From: Tessaracoccus sp. MC1679
GTDB lineage: Bacteria > Actinomycetota > Actinomycetes > Propionibacteriales > Propionibacteriaceae
Length of the DNA stretch: 64,000 nucleotides
Assembly (NCBI RefSeq): GCF_014164775.1
Contig: NZ_JACJGB010000004.1
Location: forward strand, 62,001-126,000
Reading direction: 5' to 3'
Shown here: one piece after another, positions 37,679-46,284 of the stretch
Position numbering within the stretch: position 1 is the first letter of the stretch
Layout of the letters: the number at the start of each line of letters is the position of its first letter
Translations under genes and position numbers: made by a program
Notes under the pieces: generated by a model
What the model was told of the DNA's origin: nothing
Database searches by the model: none
What the model saw: only the letters and a program-made list of their open reading frames with translations

Positions 37679-39120
37679 GAGCCGTCTCCCGGCTTGGGGT
37701 CGGTTCGGCGGGGCTCGACGGTCGGCGGCGGTTGCTTGCGGACCGGGCGCTCAGGTGGGGTTGATCGTGGCGAAGGCTGGTCCGCGGGTGCGCTCGACGC
37801 CCCTCCCTCCGACCTCGACGGGCTGCGACGGGGCGACGTCGAGGGCTGTGCCGGTGGGGTCGGCGGCGGATCGCTGGCCTGCTGGCTCGCGTCGGTGTGC
37901 TCCTCGGCCGCGGTGCCGACCTTCTTGCCCGCCTTCGGTCCCGCCTTGGCCGCTGTCACAGCAGCCCCGGCAGCGGCGCCTGCACCCGCTGCGGTACCAC
38001 CGCCCGCGCCGCTCTCACTGGCCCCGGCTCCGCTGCCTGTCGAACTGGCTGGCCCGCCAGTCGCGCCACCGGCTGGGGACGTGCCCGGCTTGCCTGGCGT
38101 GCCCGCCCCGCCCGTCGAGCCGCGGCTGCTCGGACTGGTAGTGCCGTCGCCGCCGTCGAGAACCTTCTTGACGCCATCGGAGCGGGGACCGCCGCTGACG
38201 GGGACGGGCCGGTTGAGCGCGCCCTTGGCTTCCTGTTCCACCGACATGGAGTGGTACATGTCGAAGCCGATGAAGGAGATGAACTTGTAGGCCATGTAGG
38301 GGGCGAAGGCGGCGACGAACATCAACACGATCCCAGCGATCGGGTCGGCGATCGAGGCCAGGTCGAAGTCGATCGGTGCCGACACCTGAGCCGTGGCGAC
38401 CAAGAACACGACGACGATGACGAGCTTCGAGAAGATCAACGCCAGCACGAACGAGGCCCATTTGGTGAACCAGCCGCGGGTGGCCTCCCACGAGAACCCC
38501 GACAGCGCGATCGGTGCCATCACGATCGCCACCAACAGCAGGGCTTTGCGGATCAGCAACGTGAACCACACCAACGCCGCGGCGGAGATGGCGAGCCCGG
38601 CGAGGAAGATGGTGACGATGGCACCCGCGCCGGGGGCGGCGATGTTGACCGCGGTGAGGCCGATGGCGAGGGCGGCGATGCGGCCGCCCATCTCCTCCAT
38701 CGTGGTGCCGGTGGCCTGGACGATGCCGACCGAGAGTTGGTCGGTGACTTCCAGCAGGGTGGCGGTGAGGGTGATGACCAGGAACGACCCCAGGACTGAT
38801 TTGGCCAGCCCGAGGGCAGCTTTGGACAGGGCGGTGGGGTCGCGTCGGATCAGCCCGCCGATGAGCTGGAAGCAGAAGAAGATCAGCATCAAGAACACCG
38901 CGATGCCGAACAGGATGTTGTAGACCCCGACATAGGCGGGACTGGTCACATCCACCAACGTCGTTGTGTCGAAGATCGCCCACACCGACTCGAACATCCA
39001 CCCAGCGGCTGCGCCGATCGCAGAGGCGATCCAGTCGAACGGTGCTGACACCAGCGTCGCGGCGGCTTCACCTGCCACGTCGCACACGGTCGAGATCAGC
39101 GGTACATCACAGACACCCAT
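37675..39120 (-). CDS. VirB6/TrbL-like polytopic membrane protein
   Basis: This 481-residue protein has about seven membrane segments in residues 20-290 (ILFGIAVFLMLIFFCFQLIG, LLLVAIVMAPIALSGFS, IVLMFVAAFAPYMAYKF). A long Gly/Ala/Pro/Ser-rich low-complexity tail follows and ends basic. The layout matches VirB6/TrbL-type channel proteins of conjugation. ATG 39120 follows GGGAG. It heads the overlapping block with the SCO6880-like gene. Confidence 0.8.
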   Translation of the reverse strand: MGVCDVPLISTVCDVAGEAAATLVSAPFDWIASAIGAAAGWMFESVWAIFDTTTLVDVTSPAYVGVYNILFGIAVFLMLIFFCFQLIGGLIRRDPTALSKAALGLAKSVLGSFLVITLTATLLEVTDQLSVGIVQATGTTMEEMGGRIAALAIGLTAVNIAAPGAGAIVTIFLAGLAISAAALVWFTLLIRKALLLVAIVMAPIALSGFSWEATRGWFTKWASFVLALIFSKLVIVVVFLVATAQVSAPIDFDLASIADPIAGIVLMFVAAFAPYMAYKFISFIGFDMYHSMSVEQEAKGALNRPVPVSGGPRSDGVKKVLDGGDGTTSPSSRGSTGGAGTPGKPGTSPAGGATGGPASSTGSGAGASESGAGGGTAAGAGAAAGAAVTAAKAGPKAGKKVGTAAEEHTDASQQASDPPPTPPAQPSTSPRRSPSRSEGGASSAPADQPSPRSTPPERPVRKQPPPTVEPRRTDPKPGDGS

Positions 39121-39156
39121 CGAGGTCTCCCTTCCAGACAGTCAGCGCGAAGTCGG

Positions 39157-39483
39157 TTAGGAAACGCCTTGGCCGACGTTCCAGAAGAAGTTGATGAGCG
39201 TCACCGCAGCGCCGGTGATGATCGCCGCCCCGCAGGACACCAACACGCCGACCTTGCCTCGCCCCGCCAGGTGCGGGTTGGACGAGTTGGAGCCGAACCC
39301 CCACACCACCGCGGAGACGATGAGGGCGAGGACGGACAGGACCAGGCCAATGGTCATCACGGCGCCGACGATGGTGCGCAGCGAGGCGATGCCGGGCAGC
39401 CCGGTGTCATTCGGGGAGATGTCGACCTGGGCCACCACCTGAGCGACAGCGGGCAGATCGAAGGTCACGAGGGTGTCGAACAT
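39157..39483 (-). CDS. DUF6112-type small membrane protein (VirB2-like)
   Basis: This 108-residue protein has two hydrophobic spans (TIVGAVMTIGLVLSVLALIV; GVLVSCGAAIITGAAVTLIN) around a basic loop (SNPHLAGRGK). This pattern fits DUF6112 and TrbC/VirB2-like pilin-size proteins of conjugation modules. ATG 39483 is chosen for its GAAGGAG; the upstream open frame has no such character. A related gene lies next to it at 39578. Confidence 0.7.
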   Translation of the reverse strand: MFDTLVTFDLPAVAQVVAQVDISPNDTGLPGIASLRTIVGAVMTIGLVLSVLALIVSAVVWGFGSNSSNPHLAGRGKVGVLVSCGAAIITGAAVTLINFFWNVGQGVS

Positions 39484-39577
39484 CGGATGGGGCTCCTTCA
39501 ACGCTGTGGCCCGCACCGGACGGGCGGGCTCACAGCACAGGTGCACCCCGCACACCACGACCCTCGGACCCGGAGGG

Positions 39578-39871
39578 CTAGAGGTCGCGGCCGAGGTCGA
39601 GGAGGAAGTTCATCCACGTCACCCCGGCACCAGCCAGGGCGGCGGCGCCGACCGCGACCCACAGGCCAGAGCGGGCGCGGGTGGCGGCCTGGTAGTTGCC
39701 AGCCGACGAGGCGATCGCCCACACGATGGCGCAGACCACCAGCATCAGCACCGACACCACCAACACGATGGTGAGCAGCGCCCCGACAATCGTGGTCAGC
39801 GCGCTGGACCCGCCGACCCCGCCGAAGTCGGGACCCACGCTGGCGAGGACGAGCAGGCGGGGCAGCGGCAT
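39578..39871 (-). CDS. DUF6112-like small membrane protein, second copy
   Basis: This 97-residue protein has the same two-span layout as its neighbour (TTIVGALLTIVLVVSVLMLV; GLWVAVGAAALAGAGVTWMN), with loop AGNYQAATRARS and end FLLDLGRDL. The two genes look like an old tandem duplication and may form a mixed membrane complex. ATG 39871 follows GAGGAG. Confidence 0.7.
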   Translation of the reverse strand: MPLPRLLVLASVGPDFGGVGGSSALTTIVGALLTIVLVVSVLMLVVCAIVWAIASSAGNYQAATRARSGLWVAVGAAALAGAGVTWMNFLLDLGRDL

Positions 39872-39929
39872 CACAGCTCCTCGATCGAGACACAGGGGGA
39901 CATCAACCGAGGTGCACCGCGACTGCCTG

Positions 39930-41534
39930 CTACTGGCGGGTGGTGATGTGGAGGTGGTCGTAGTGGCCACCGGTGGGGTGGGTGGGGTCGTGCATCCCGC
40001 CGCCGTCGTAGGGTCGCCAGCCTTCGGCGTCGCGAGCGACGCTCCAGATGTGGCCCTGCCAGACGAGGTACTGGACCCACAGGGCGTCGGCGTGGGCTTG
40101 GAGCCAGTTGGTCATCCGCCACCCTTCGGCGACCTGCTCGGGAGTGGGGAACACGCCCATGCGGTTGCCGAACGTGATGTCGCACGCTCGCCCGAGAGGG
40201 TGTTCGGAGACGGTGCCGGGTCGGGGTGACCAGCACGACCACGACGACTCCGGGAACGCCGCTCGGGTCTCGGCGATGAGATGTGCCATCTCACGGGTGA
40301 CGAACCCGCCCGTGCCGGTCGGGTCGGGTACCTGTCCGCCGGGGGTGCCGGTGAACGGCAGCGGTGCGCCCGGCAACCCGACCATGCTCGGTCCGCAGCC
40401 AGGACCGCCGGAGCTGGGCGTGTCGAGGTGCCCGGCACCGTGGCTGGCAAGCCACAGCTCGGGATCGACTGCCGGTGCGGATACGCCGCCGGGGCGTATC
40501 TCCAGGTGCAGGTGCGGGCCGGTGGAGCGGCCTTGTGATCCCACGTCGGCGATGTGCTGTCCGGCGAGCACCCGGTCACCTTCGGTGACGTGGATGCCGT
40601 GGTCCCACATGTGCAGGTACAGCGATGCCACGGTCTCACCGGCGATGGTGTGCTCGACGATGATCCGGTTCTGCCCGCTCGCCGATGGGCCGGCGACGGT
40701 CACCTGGCCGTCGGCGACGGCGAGGATGGGGGTGCCGTCGGGGGCGGCGAAGTCGAGGCCGTAGTGCATCCGCTGGGTGCCGGGGTTGAGCGGGTCGTCA
40801 CGCATCCCGAACCCCGACGTGATCGTGTACGTCCCCACCGCCATCGGCATGGCCACCCGACTGGTCTCGGCGACCCCCGACCCAGCACCGGACACGGTGA
40901 GGGCGGACAGGATGGTCCGGGCGACAGGCTCGTAGTTGGCGTACCGGTCGGGATGCGCCGACACCTCCACCGCCTGGGCTGCCTCACCGAACGACAGGCG
41001 TTCCCAGTTCGGGATGTCCAACAGTCCACGGGGTGAGCCGTTGTTCGGACCATCAGGACCGCCGTAGAACGCCCGCGCCTGGTAGGTCGGGTTCATCAGC
41101 TCGGCGACCGTCCCCCAACCCGAGACCGGTCGCATCTGGAACAGGCCCAGCGAGTCGTTGTCCCTGCCGTCCCCGTCGTTGGGGTAGTTGGCGGACTCGG
41201 GGTACGCCGACGTGTTGGACAGCATCCGCAGCGACGATTCGGTCAACGCCGCCATCAGCGCGATGAGGATGCCGTTGTGGCCGACCCCTTCGGTCTGTGA
41301 CCCAATCACCGTGATCGTGCGGGCGTGGGTGAGTTGCGTGCGATTGAGGGTGATCGTCTCACCGTTCGCCGTGGTGGCCTGGAGGCGGTCAGGGACATCG
41401 CCGACCACGATCGAGGTGAGGTTCAGGCACGACGCATCCGCAGCCGGGTTCATCACCACCGCCATCGCCAGCAGCGGCACGCTCGGCAACAGCAGCAGCA
41501 CCGCGGCGGCCGCGGCCAGCAGCATCCGCTTCAT
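39930..41534 (-). CDS. Three-domain cell-wall hydrolase (VirB1-like, M23 peptidase)
   Basis: This 534-residue exported protein has a signal peptide or anchor (LLAAAAAVLLLLPSVPLLAM). Next comes a lysozyme/transglycosylase-like part (AALTESSLRML, DSLGLFQMRPVSGWGT), then an M23 LytM domain with the zinc motifs HYGLDFAAPDGTP and GPHLHLEIRPGG. The carboxyl domain (HPLGRACDITFGN, GGHYDHLHITTRQ) fits the ARB_07466/M15-like type. It should open peptidoglycan for the transfer channel. ATG 41534 overlaps the upstream stop as ATGA. Confidence 0.85.
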   Translation of the reverse strand: MKRMLLAAAAAVLLLLPSVPLLAMAVVMNPAADASCLNLTSIVVGDVPDRLQATTANGETITLNRTQLTHARTITVIGSQTEGVGHNGILIALMAALTESSLRMLSNTSAYPESANYPNDGDGRDNDSLGLFQMRPVSGWGTVAELMNPTYQARAFYGGPDGPNNGSPRGLLDIPNWERLSFGEAAQAVEVSAHPDRYANYEPVARTILSALTVSGAGSGVAETSRVAMPMAVGTYTITSGFGMRDDPLNPGTQRMHYGLDFAAPDGTPILAVADGQVTVAGPSASGQNRIIVEHTIAGETVASLYLHMWDHGIHVTEGDRVLAGQHIADVGSQGRSTGPHLHLEIRPGGVSAPAVDPELWLASHGAGHLDTPSSGGPGCGPSMVGLPGAPLPFTGTPGGQVPDPTGTGGFVTREMAHLIAETRAAFPESSWSCWSPRPGTVSEHPLGRACDITFGNRMGVFPTPEQVAEGWRMTNWLQAHADALWVQYLVWQGHIWSVARDAEGWRPYDGGGMHDPTHPTGGHYDHLHITTRQ

Positions 41535-42211
41535 AACAGCGGCTGATCGGGGAGGGAGAGCCGAAGGGTGTGGCAGCGATCGAACGTCGGCTGGCAGGCG
41601 ACGAACACCGTGAAGGTGATCGGGTGGTCGCTGGTTGCGGGCCGGTCGAACCACTCCCCAGCGCGGTGGCGGGTGGCCTCGACCGTGACCGCCACGGTGC
41701 CCTCACGCAGCTCACCCGCCGACGCCGAGGCGGCAATCGAGTCCCAGGAGTCGGGGACGAAGGCGGCGTCGACGGTGGCGGTCTGGCGCGTTGAGTAGTG
41801 ACGCAGCTCCTGCCACACTGCATCGGTCGGCAAGAAGTTGGCCACGTCCGACACCAGCCCCGGTGTCTCGTAGCCGGAGGGGTCAGCGCCAACGATGACC
41901 GGCCGGGCGTAGTCGATCGGCGCCAGCCCCGACATGGTGTCCCACGTCAGCAACGCCTCGGCGACCGCGCTGGCGTAGCGAATCGGGTCGCCGGTGTCCG
42001 GCAGGGCGGGCAGGTCCTCCCATGACGCCGGTCGGCTCGGACCGCTCGGCGTGCTCTCCGAGGGAGTGGTCGTTGTCGGGGTGCTCTGGTGGTCGTGGTC
42101 AGGTGGGCCGACGATCAGTCCATAGATGCCGACGCCGATCAGGGTGACCAGGACGATGCCGCCGATGACGGCCATGACCAGCAGACGGCGAGACGACGAT
42201 TCGGACGACAT
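41531..42211 (-). CDS. Single-span membrane-anchored conjugation protein
   Basis: This 226-residue protein has one amino-terminal span (LLVMAVIGGIVLVTLIGVGI), a Thr/Ser/Pro linker (STPTTTTPSEST) and a soluble outer domain of about 150 residues. The layout resembles VirB8/TcpC-like proteins of Gram-positive conjugation, but sequence support is weak. It is coupled to the wall-hydrolase gene by a four-base overlap. The shared hairpin motif lies before its start. Confidence 0.7.
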   Translation of the reverse strand: MSSESSSRRLLVMAVIGGIVLVTLIGVGIYGLIVGPPDHDHQSTPTTTTPSESTPSGPSRPASWEDLPALPDTGDPIRYASAVAEALLTWDTMSGLAPIDYARPVIVGADPSGYETPGLVSDVANFLPTDAVWQELRHYSTRQTATVDAAFVPDSWDSIAASASAGELREGTVAVTVEATRHRAGEWFDRPATSDHPITFTVFVACQPTFDRCHTLRLSLPDQPLL

Positions 42212-42218
42212 GGATGGG

Positions 42219-42265
42219 CTCCCGACAACAGCGGACGATCAGCAGTTGCCGGGAAGGTGCGCACC
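42219..42265 (-). promoter_or_regulatory. Leader hairpin with CACCTTCCCG motif, second copy
   Basis: On the minus strand GGTGCGCACCTTCCCGGCAAC (42265-42245) is followed by an arm GTTGTCGGG (42229-42221). CCCGGCAAC pairs with it with one G-U. The second arm carries the CGGGAG ribosome binding site of the gene starting at 42211. Confidence 0.55.
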
Positions 42266-42284
42266 ACCACCCGCCGTGGGTCGG

Positions 42285-43262
42285 TCAGGTGTCGCGGGCG
42301 AGCCGGGCGGCGTCAACGAAGGTCACGGTCGCTTCGACGGTGGCCTCGAAGCTCGCCCACTGCTCGGCGTTCAGGGCGGGGCCGATCTCGGCGGGGTCGT
42401 AGTGGTCAGCCCACCCGTGCAGGTCGCTCCAGGTCACCACGAACGCCCGAACCCCATATCGACGCGATCCCCGCCCCGAGTCGCGAGCCGTTGCGGTCTT
42501 GGCCCGGCGGTGCCGTCGAGGCTCGCCCTGCACCCGCGCCAGAGCCTCCTTGGCGCGCGCAGCCAGCTCATCCTGCCGTAGCTCGTCCTCATCCCCTTCG
42601 GCTGCGCCTTGGCCAAGGGCGGTCTTGACGCGCTGGTAAGAGCCGTAGACCTTTCCAGTGGCGTCGATGTTCGCCAGCTCCTCGACTGCTAGGTCACGCA
42701 CATGCTCTGGTGTCTCGGGGTCCGCGGCGATGCGTTCGAGCTCGCTGACCTGTTCCAGCATCGAGTAGGACTTGCGGCCGGTCACGAGCTGGGCGGCTTG
42801 GACACGAGAGGTGCGGTCTGACGGTGCTGCCGAATCGGCAGCACCGTGCTCGGCGCCCTCCTCGCCGTCGTTGGCGCCGAAGCGACTGGCGGCCTGGCGG
42901 CGGGTCGCGTCTTCGGCGATCAGCGTCTTCAGCTCCTGGTAGAGAGTGGCGGCCTCGGTGGGCGTGAACGCCTTGCGCATGGTGTTCTCGTGCTGTTCGG
43001 CCAAGAGCTGTTCCAGCCGGGTGGAGATGCCCGACCGCACCCACACGTTGACCCGCTGCCACCCGAGCCGCTTGACCGCTTCCAGCCGGCGGGCACCACA
43101 GATCAAGGTGCCGTCGGGGCTGATCGTGATCGGTTGCAACAACCCCAACCGGTCGATGGAGGCAACCAGCTCGTCAAGGTCGCCCAACTCGGTGCGGTGC
43201 CGCTGGCCGACACGGATCGACTCGACGGAGCGGTCCAACTCGATGTGCCCACCGCTAGCCAC
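42285..43262 (-). CDS. ParB/Spo0J-domain protein
   Basis: This 325-residue protein has a ParB amino domain (VESIRVGQRHRTELGDLDEL, GLLQPITISPDGTLICGARR, LEAVKRLGWQRVNV), then a helical DNA-binding region (EQHENTMRKAFTPTEAATLY). The box GARRLEAVKRLG fits the CTP/nuclease-type ParB fold. It may act in element maintenance or as a transcription factor. GTG 43262 overlaps the preceding gene's stop by eight bases; GTG 43271 is an alternative. Upstream frame content is cysteine/tryptophan-rich shadow. Confidence 0.8.
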   Translation of the reverse strand: MASGGHIELDRSVESIRVGQRHRTELGDLDELVASIDRLGLLQPITISPDGTLICGARRLEAVKRLGWQRVNVWVRSGISTRLEQLLAEQHENTMRKAFTPTEAATLYQELKTLIAEDATRRQAASRFGANDGEEGAEHGAADSAAPSDRTSRVQAAQLVTGRKSYSMLEQVSELERIAADPETPEHVRDLAVEELANIDATGKVYGSYQRVKTALGQGAAEGDEDELRQDELAARAKEALARVQGEPRRHRRAKTATARDSGRGSRRYGVRAFVVTWSDLHGWADHYDPAEIGPALNAEQWASFEATVEATVTFVDAARLARDT

Positions 43263-44109
43263 CGCGACCACCCCCGGCGGGGTTGGCGGCCACGGCGGTG
43301 AGCACCAGATCGTCGTCATCGAGGAGATCGGCCAGCCTGTCGCCGACCAACAGCCGAGCCAGTACCCCGTGGCGTAGCGCGCCGGTGCCGGTGGGGTGGC
43401 CGAGGGTGAGGCGCAGCAGCCCGATCCACGACTGGTGGGGCAGGTCGAGGTTGGCGCGCAGCGCCTTGTCGCGGCGCAGGGTCTCGTAGGCGTTGTGGCG
43501 GTCGCCGATGTCGGCCAGGCGGGCGCAGACGTGCTCGACCAGGGTCCATGCGGTGCCGGCGGGCCAGCCCAGCAGCACCAGCAGTCGGGCGGTCTGCTCG
43601 ACCACCCACCACACATCAACCTCCGACACGTCGTCGGGCTGGTGACCGTTGCCGTTGTGGTGGTGGGGTGGGACGTGAAAGGCGGGGTGGTACTCGGTCA
43701 GTTCGCTCTCGCGGTCGCTGAATCGCTCGGCGTCATGGAAGACCGAATACTGCGGGCGGCGGGCTCGGTCGGTGGAGGTGAGGAGGCCGTGGGCGCGGTG
43801 CTCGGCGATCAGGGTGATCCGCACCGCCACTGTCACCACTGCCCACGGGTCCGCGGCGCTCCGGGTGGAGGTGTTGCGCATCGCCTCGAACGCCGCAACG
43901 GCGGCGTCGGCGGGTTCTTGGTCGTACTTGCGGGCCAGCGCCGCGTAGCGGTCCGCGGCGAACCGCATCAGCTCGGCGGCCTCGGGGTCGTGACGCCAAG
44001 CGCCCGGCCCGGCCTCATGCAGCCGCATCAGCACCGCGCGGAGCCCCTCCGAGTCGGCGAATGCCGGCCCGGATGGCTCCTGGGGCGGGTGCAATGCGGT
44101 GCGTGTCAT
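43255..44109 (-). CDS. Conserved element protein, unknown function
   Basis: This 284-residue mostly helical protein (ELMRFAADRYAALARKYDQE, ADAAVAAFEAMRN, AWTLVEHVCARLADIGDR) has no recognised domain. It is coupled to the ParB-like gene. The motif GTGCGCACCTTCCCG lies 20 bases before its ATG. Its pairing with ParB suggests a shared maintenance or control role, which is inference. Confidence 0.65.
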   Translation of the reverse strand: MTRTALHPPQEPSGPAFADSEGLRAVLMRLHEAGPGAWRHDPEAAELMRFAADRYAALARKYDQEPADAAVAAFEAMRNTSTRSAADPWAVVTVAVRITLIAEHRAHGLLTSTDRARRPQYSVFHDAERFSDRESELTEYHPAFHVPPHHHNGNGHQPDDVSEVDVWWVVEQTARLLVLLGWPAGTAWTLVEHVCARLADIGDRHNAYETLRRDKALRANLDLPHQSWIGLLRLTLGHPTGTGALRHGVLARLLVGDRLADLLDDDDLVLTAVAANPAGGGRGG

Positions 44110-44120
44110 GAGTGCGTCAG

Positions 44121-44144
44121 TCCCTCAGCGGGAAGGTGCGCACC
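44121..44144 (-). promoter_or_regulatory. Leader hairpin with CACCTTCCCG motif, third copy
   Basis: On the minus strand GGTGCGCACCTTCCCG (44144-44129) contains TCCC, which can pair with GGGA of the GAGGGA ribosome binding site (44126-44121) across a five-base loop. The stem is only four base pairs. The palindrome GGTGCGCACC is identical to that in the 42256 copy. Confidence 0.5.
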
Positions 44145-44262
44145 CACACCCCAAACCCTCGACCCGCCAACCGTGAGCGGTCAGGCGGGCGGGGCGTCGT
44201 GGTTGGTCAGATCATCAGAATCACGATCTGTCGCCGCCGGTGCGGATGCGAACCCACCGCTG

Positions 44263-44679
44263 TCACAAGGACACCCCCGATCTCGCCGTCGCCGGTGTTC
44301 GTCGAGTGCCGAACGCCGACAGCGGCGCCAACCGCCTCACCTTCGGGTCGGCACTGGCGCGCGCGATCGCTCGGCGCCCCGTCCCCGCCGTGCGTAACGG
44401 CGCCAGGCGAGGCCAGCGGTTCACCGTGGCGGTCCAGGTGATGCCCCGCCCGGCCGCTCGGCCAGAGCGGTGGGTCATCACGTCACTGACCCGCACCCAC
44501 GCCACCTCACCGGTCGGCAACCGGCGTCCACGCGACGCAGCGCGGGACGGCGCCGAGGGGTCGTGGTGCTTCAGGTGATCTGCCACCTCGGCCTCGACGC
44601 CGCCGGTGTCCCGTCGTGGAGCGGACTCGGCGTCGGGTCGAGGCGCCGTCGTGCGCTGCTCGTGAGAGTCATCAACCAT
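44263..44679 (-). CDS. Basic conserved element protein, unknown function
   Basis: This 138-residue protein has an acidic/polar first third and a strongly basic second half (GEVAWVRVSDVMTHRSGRAA, RAIARASADPKVRRLAPLSA, ending near FGTRR). The GEVAWVR...GRAAGRGI pattern is one I recall as recurrent in actinobacterial mobile elements, without a known function. ATG 44679 follows AAGGAG. It lies 33 bases after the DUF2637 gene. Confidence 0.6.
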   Translation of the reverse strand: MVDDSHEQRTTAPRPDAESAPRRDTGGVEAEVADHLKHHDPSAPSRAASRGRRLPTGEVAWVRVSDVMTHRSGRAAGRGITWTATVNRWPRLAPLRTAGTGRRAIARASADPKVRRLAPLSAFGTRRTPATARSGVSL

Positions 44680-44712
44680 TTCATGCTCCTTCCTGTCGTT
44701 GGATTTCGGGCT

Positions 44713-45423
44713 CTACGCGGCCCCCTGTATCCCGCCCCCCGCCGCTCCCGTAGCGGCGAGTTCGCGGTCGTCGTGTCGGTCATCGCCGTCGCCGTCGGGC
44801 GGTGGGTCGGCGAACCAGCGACCCACCGTGGAGGGGTGAACGCCGAAGTAGTCAGCGATCTCCTTGTTGATCCACCCCGCCTCCCGCTGCGACCACGCCA
44901 CCGCCCGGCGTTCCTCCCGAGACGGCTCCGCCATCGGCAGCCTCGGGTCCTGGGCGGTTCCGGTGTCCTCGAGCTGGCGGGCGGTGCGGCTGGTCAGCAC
45001 GACGGTCAGGTGGGTGATCGCCAACAACACCAGTGGCGGAACTGCCGAGATCGCCGCCGCCCACAACCCCGGCAGCGTGTTCTCCGCCGCTACGAGCGCG
45101 TGGGCGGGGTTGCCCGATACCGACACCACCGCCCCGGCGATGAGCAGCGCCCACGGGTACCAGGTGGCCCGACGCCCGTACGGGGCCAGCACCACCACCG
45201 AGATCGTGGCCACCACGATGATCCCGTCCACGATCAACGGCCACACCCACGCCTGGCTCGCCGCGATCCCCGCCCGCTGCGCCAGATCAGTCAACGCCGT
45301 GAACGACAACCAGAACGCCCCAAGCGCGATTAGCACCGTCCCCGCCACCGCCGTGGCCACCACCCACCCCGGCACCACCGCTGGCTGCCCCCTGTACTCG
45401 GCGAGAACGTGCTGGCGGGTCAT
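44713..45423 (-). CDS. DUF2637 membrane protein with helix-turn-helix tail
   Basis: This 236-residue protein has four membrane segments (VVATAVAGTVLIALGAFWLS, WVWPLIVDGIIVVATISVVV, WALLIAGAVVSVSG, AAAISAVPPLVLLAITHLTV). A cytoplasmic tail follows with a helix-turn-helix-like stretch (WINKEIADYFGVHPSTVGRW). This is the DUF2637 layout found on actinobacterial plasmids and conjugative elements, sometimes linked to spread within mycelium. ATG 45423 overlaps the primase-polymerase stop as ATGA. Confidence 0.8.
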   Translation of the reverse strand: MTRQHVLAEYRGQPAVVPGWVVATAVAGTVLIALGAFWLSFTALTDLAQRAGIAASQAWVWPLIVDGIIVVATISVVVLAPYGRRATWYPWALLIAGAVVSVSGNPAHALVAAENTLPGLWAAAISAVPPLVLLAITHLTVVLTSRTARQLEDTGTAQDPRLPMAEPSREERRAVAWSQREAGWINKEIADYFGVHPSTVGRWFADPPPDGDGDDRHDDRELAATGAAGGGIQGAA

Positions 45424-46283
45424 AGGGCCAGTCCCGAGCGAGACGACATCGACGACGGCACGGTCAGAAAGGGTTGGGTGCGGCGGTACGCCGAGCGGAT
45501 CGTCGCCGCTACCTCACCTGGCGCCAGACCCGCCTGCTCGGCGGCTGCGCCGAGCTGGTCGTGGGCGTGGTCTTCGGGGATCGCACTCTCGGCGTAGCGG
45601 CACGCTGCCCAGAACAACGCCCGATTGCGGGTGCCCTCGGGGCGTCCTGCCAACCAGGTCGCGATCCGTTCCCCACCCCGCACCGGTGCACCCGACATGG
45701 CCCGACGCGACGGTCGGCGTGGTTGGATGAACTCGCGCAGGGCCACCGCATCCAGCGGGTGCAGACCGCGTCCAGTGACCACCAGCTCGTAGCCGACGGA
45801 GCCGTTGTCGGATGCGACGATTCGTGACGGTGGGATGAGCACATAGCCACCGGTGCCGCGGAAGTCGATGTGCGCCTCACCGACCGACCACGACGCTTGC
45901 GACCGCCGTGCATCCGCGGGGTAGTAGAAGTGCAGGCCACCCGAAGGCGTCCGCACCACACACGCCCAGCCATCGACCAGCCCGGCTCGCCGGGCGCGGT
46001 CCAGGGGGGCGAACCCCGACCCGGACGGATGGCAGTCAACGTCCACTACGTCCGCGCCGCCGTTGCCGGTTGGCACGCCGATGTTTGCCTCCGGCCACCG
46101 ATCCCACCACCGGGCGATCCGTCGTTGGTCGGTGGTTGCGTCGGTGAACCCGTGAGTGGTCAGCGGATGCTTCGCGCCCGGTGCACACGGGAACACCCGC
46201 ACACCGGCCTCGCCGCACGCCAGCGCCGCGTCCCGAAGGGACCGCTCACCGATGGCGGACAACAGGCGGGCCAGGTCGTCCAC
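45420..46283 (-). CDS. Bifunctional primase-polymerase (Prim-Pol) domain protein
   Basis: This 287-residue protein has the AEP-type Prim-Pol domain: GVRVFPCAPGAKHPLTTHGF at the start, then NIGVPTGNGGADVVDVDCHP with the metal-binding DVD, VVRTPSGGLHFYYPAD and IDFRGTGGYVLIPPS. It probably primes or copies element DNA. The helicase domain often fused downstream is missing; a short helical tail is present. The start is GTG 46283, with GGTGAGG upstream. Confidence 0.85.
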   Translation of the reverse strand: MDDLARLLSAIGERSLRDAALACGEAGVRVFPCAPGAKHPLTTHGFTDATTDQRRIARWWDRWPEANIGVPTGNGGADVVDVDCHPSGSGFAPLDRARRAGLVDGWACVVRTPSGGLHFYYPADARRSQASWSVGEAHIDFRGTGGYVLIPPSRIVASDNGSVGYELVVTGRGLHPLDAVALREFIQPRRPSRRAMSGAPVRGGERIATWLAGRPEGTRNRALFWAACRYAESAIPEDHAHDQLGAAAEQAGLAPGEVAATIRSAYRRTQPFLTVPSSMSSRSGLAL

Positions 46284-46284
46284 G

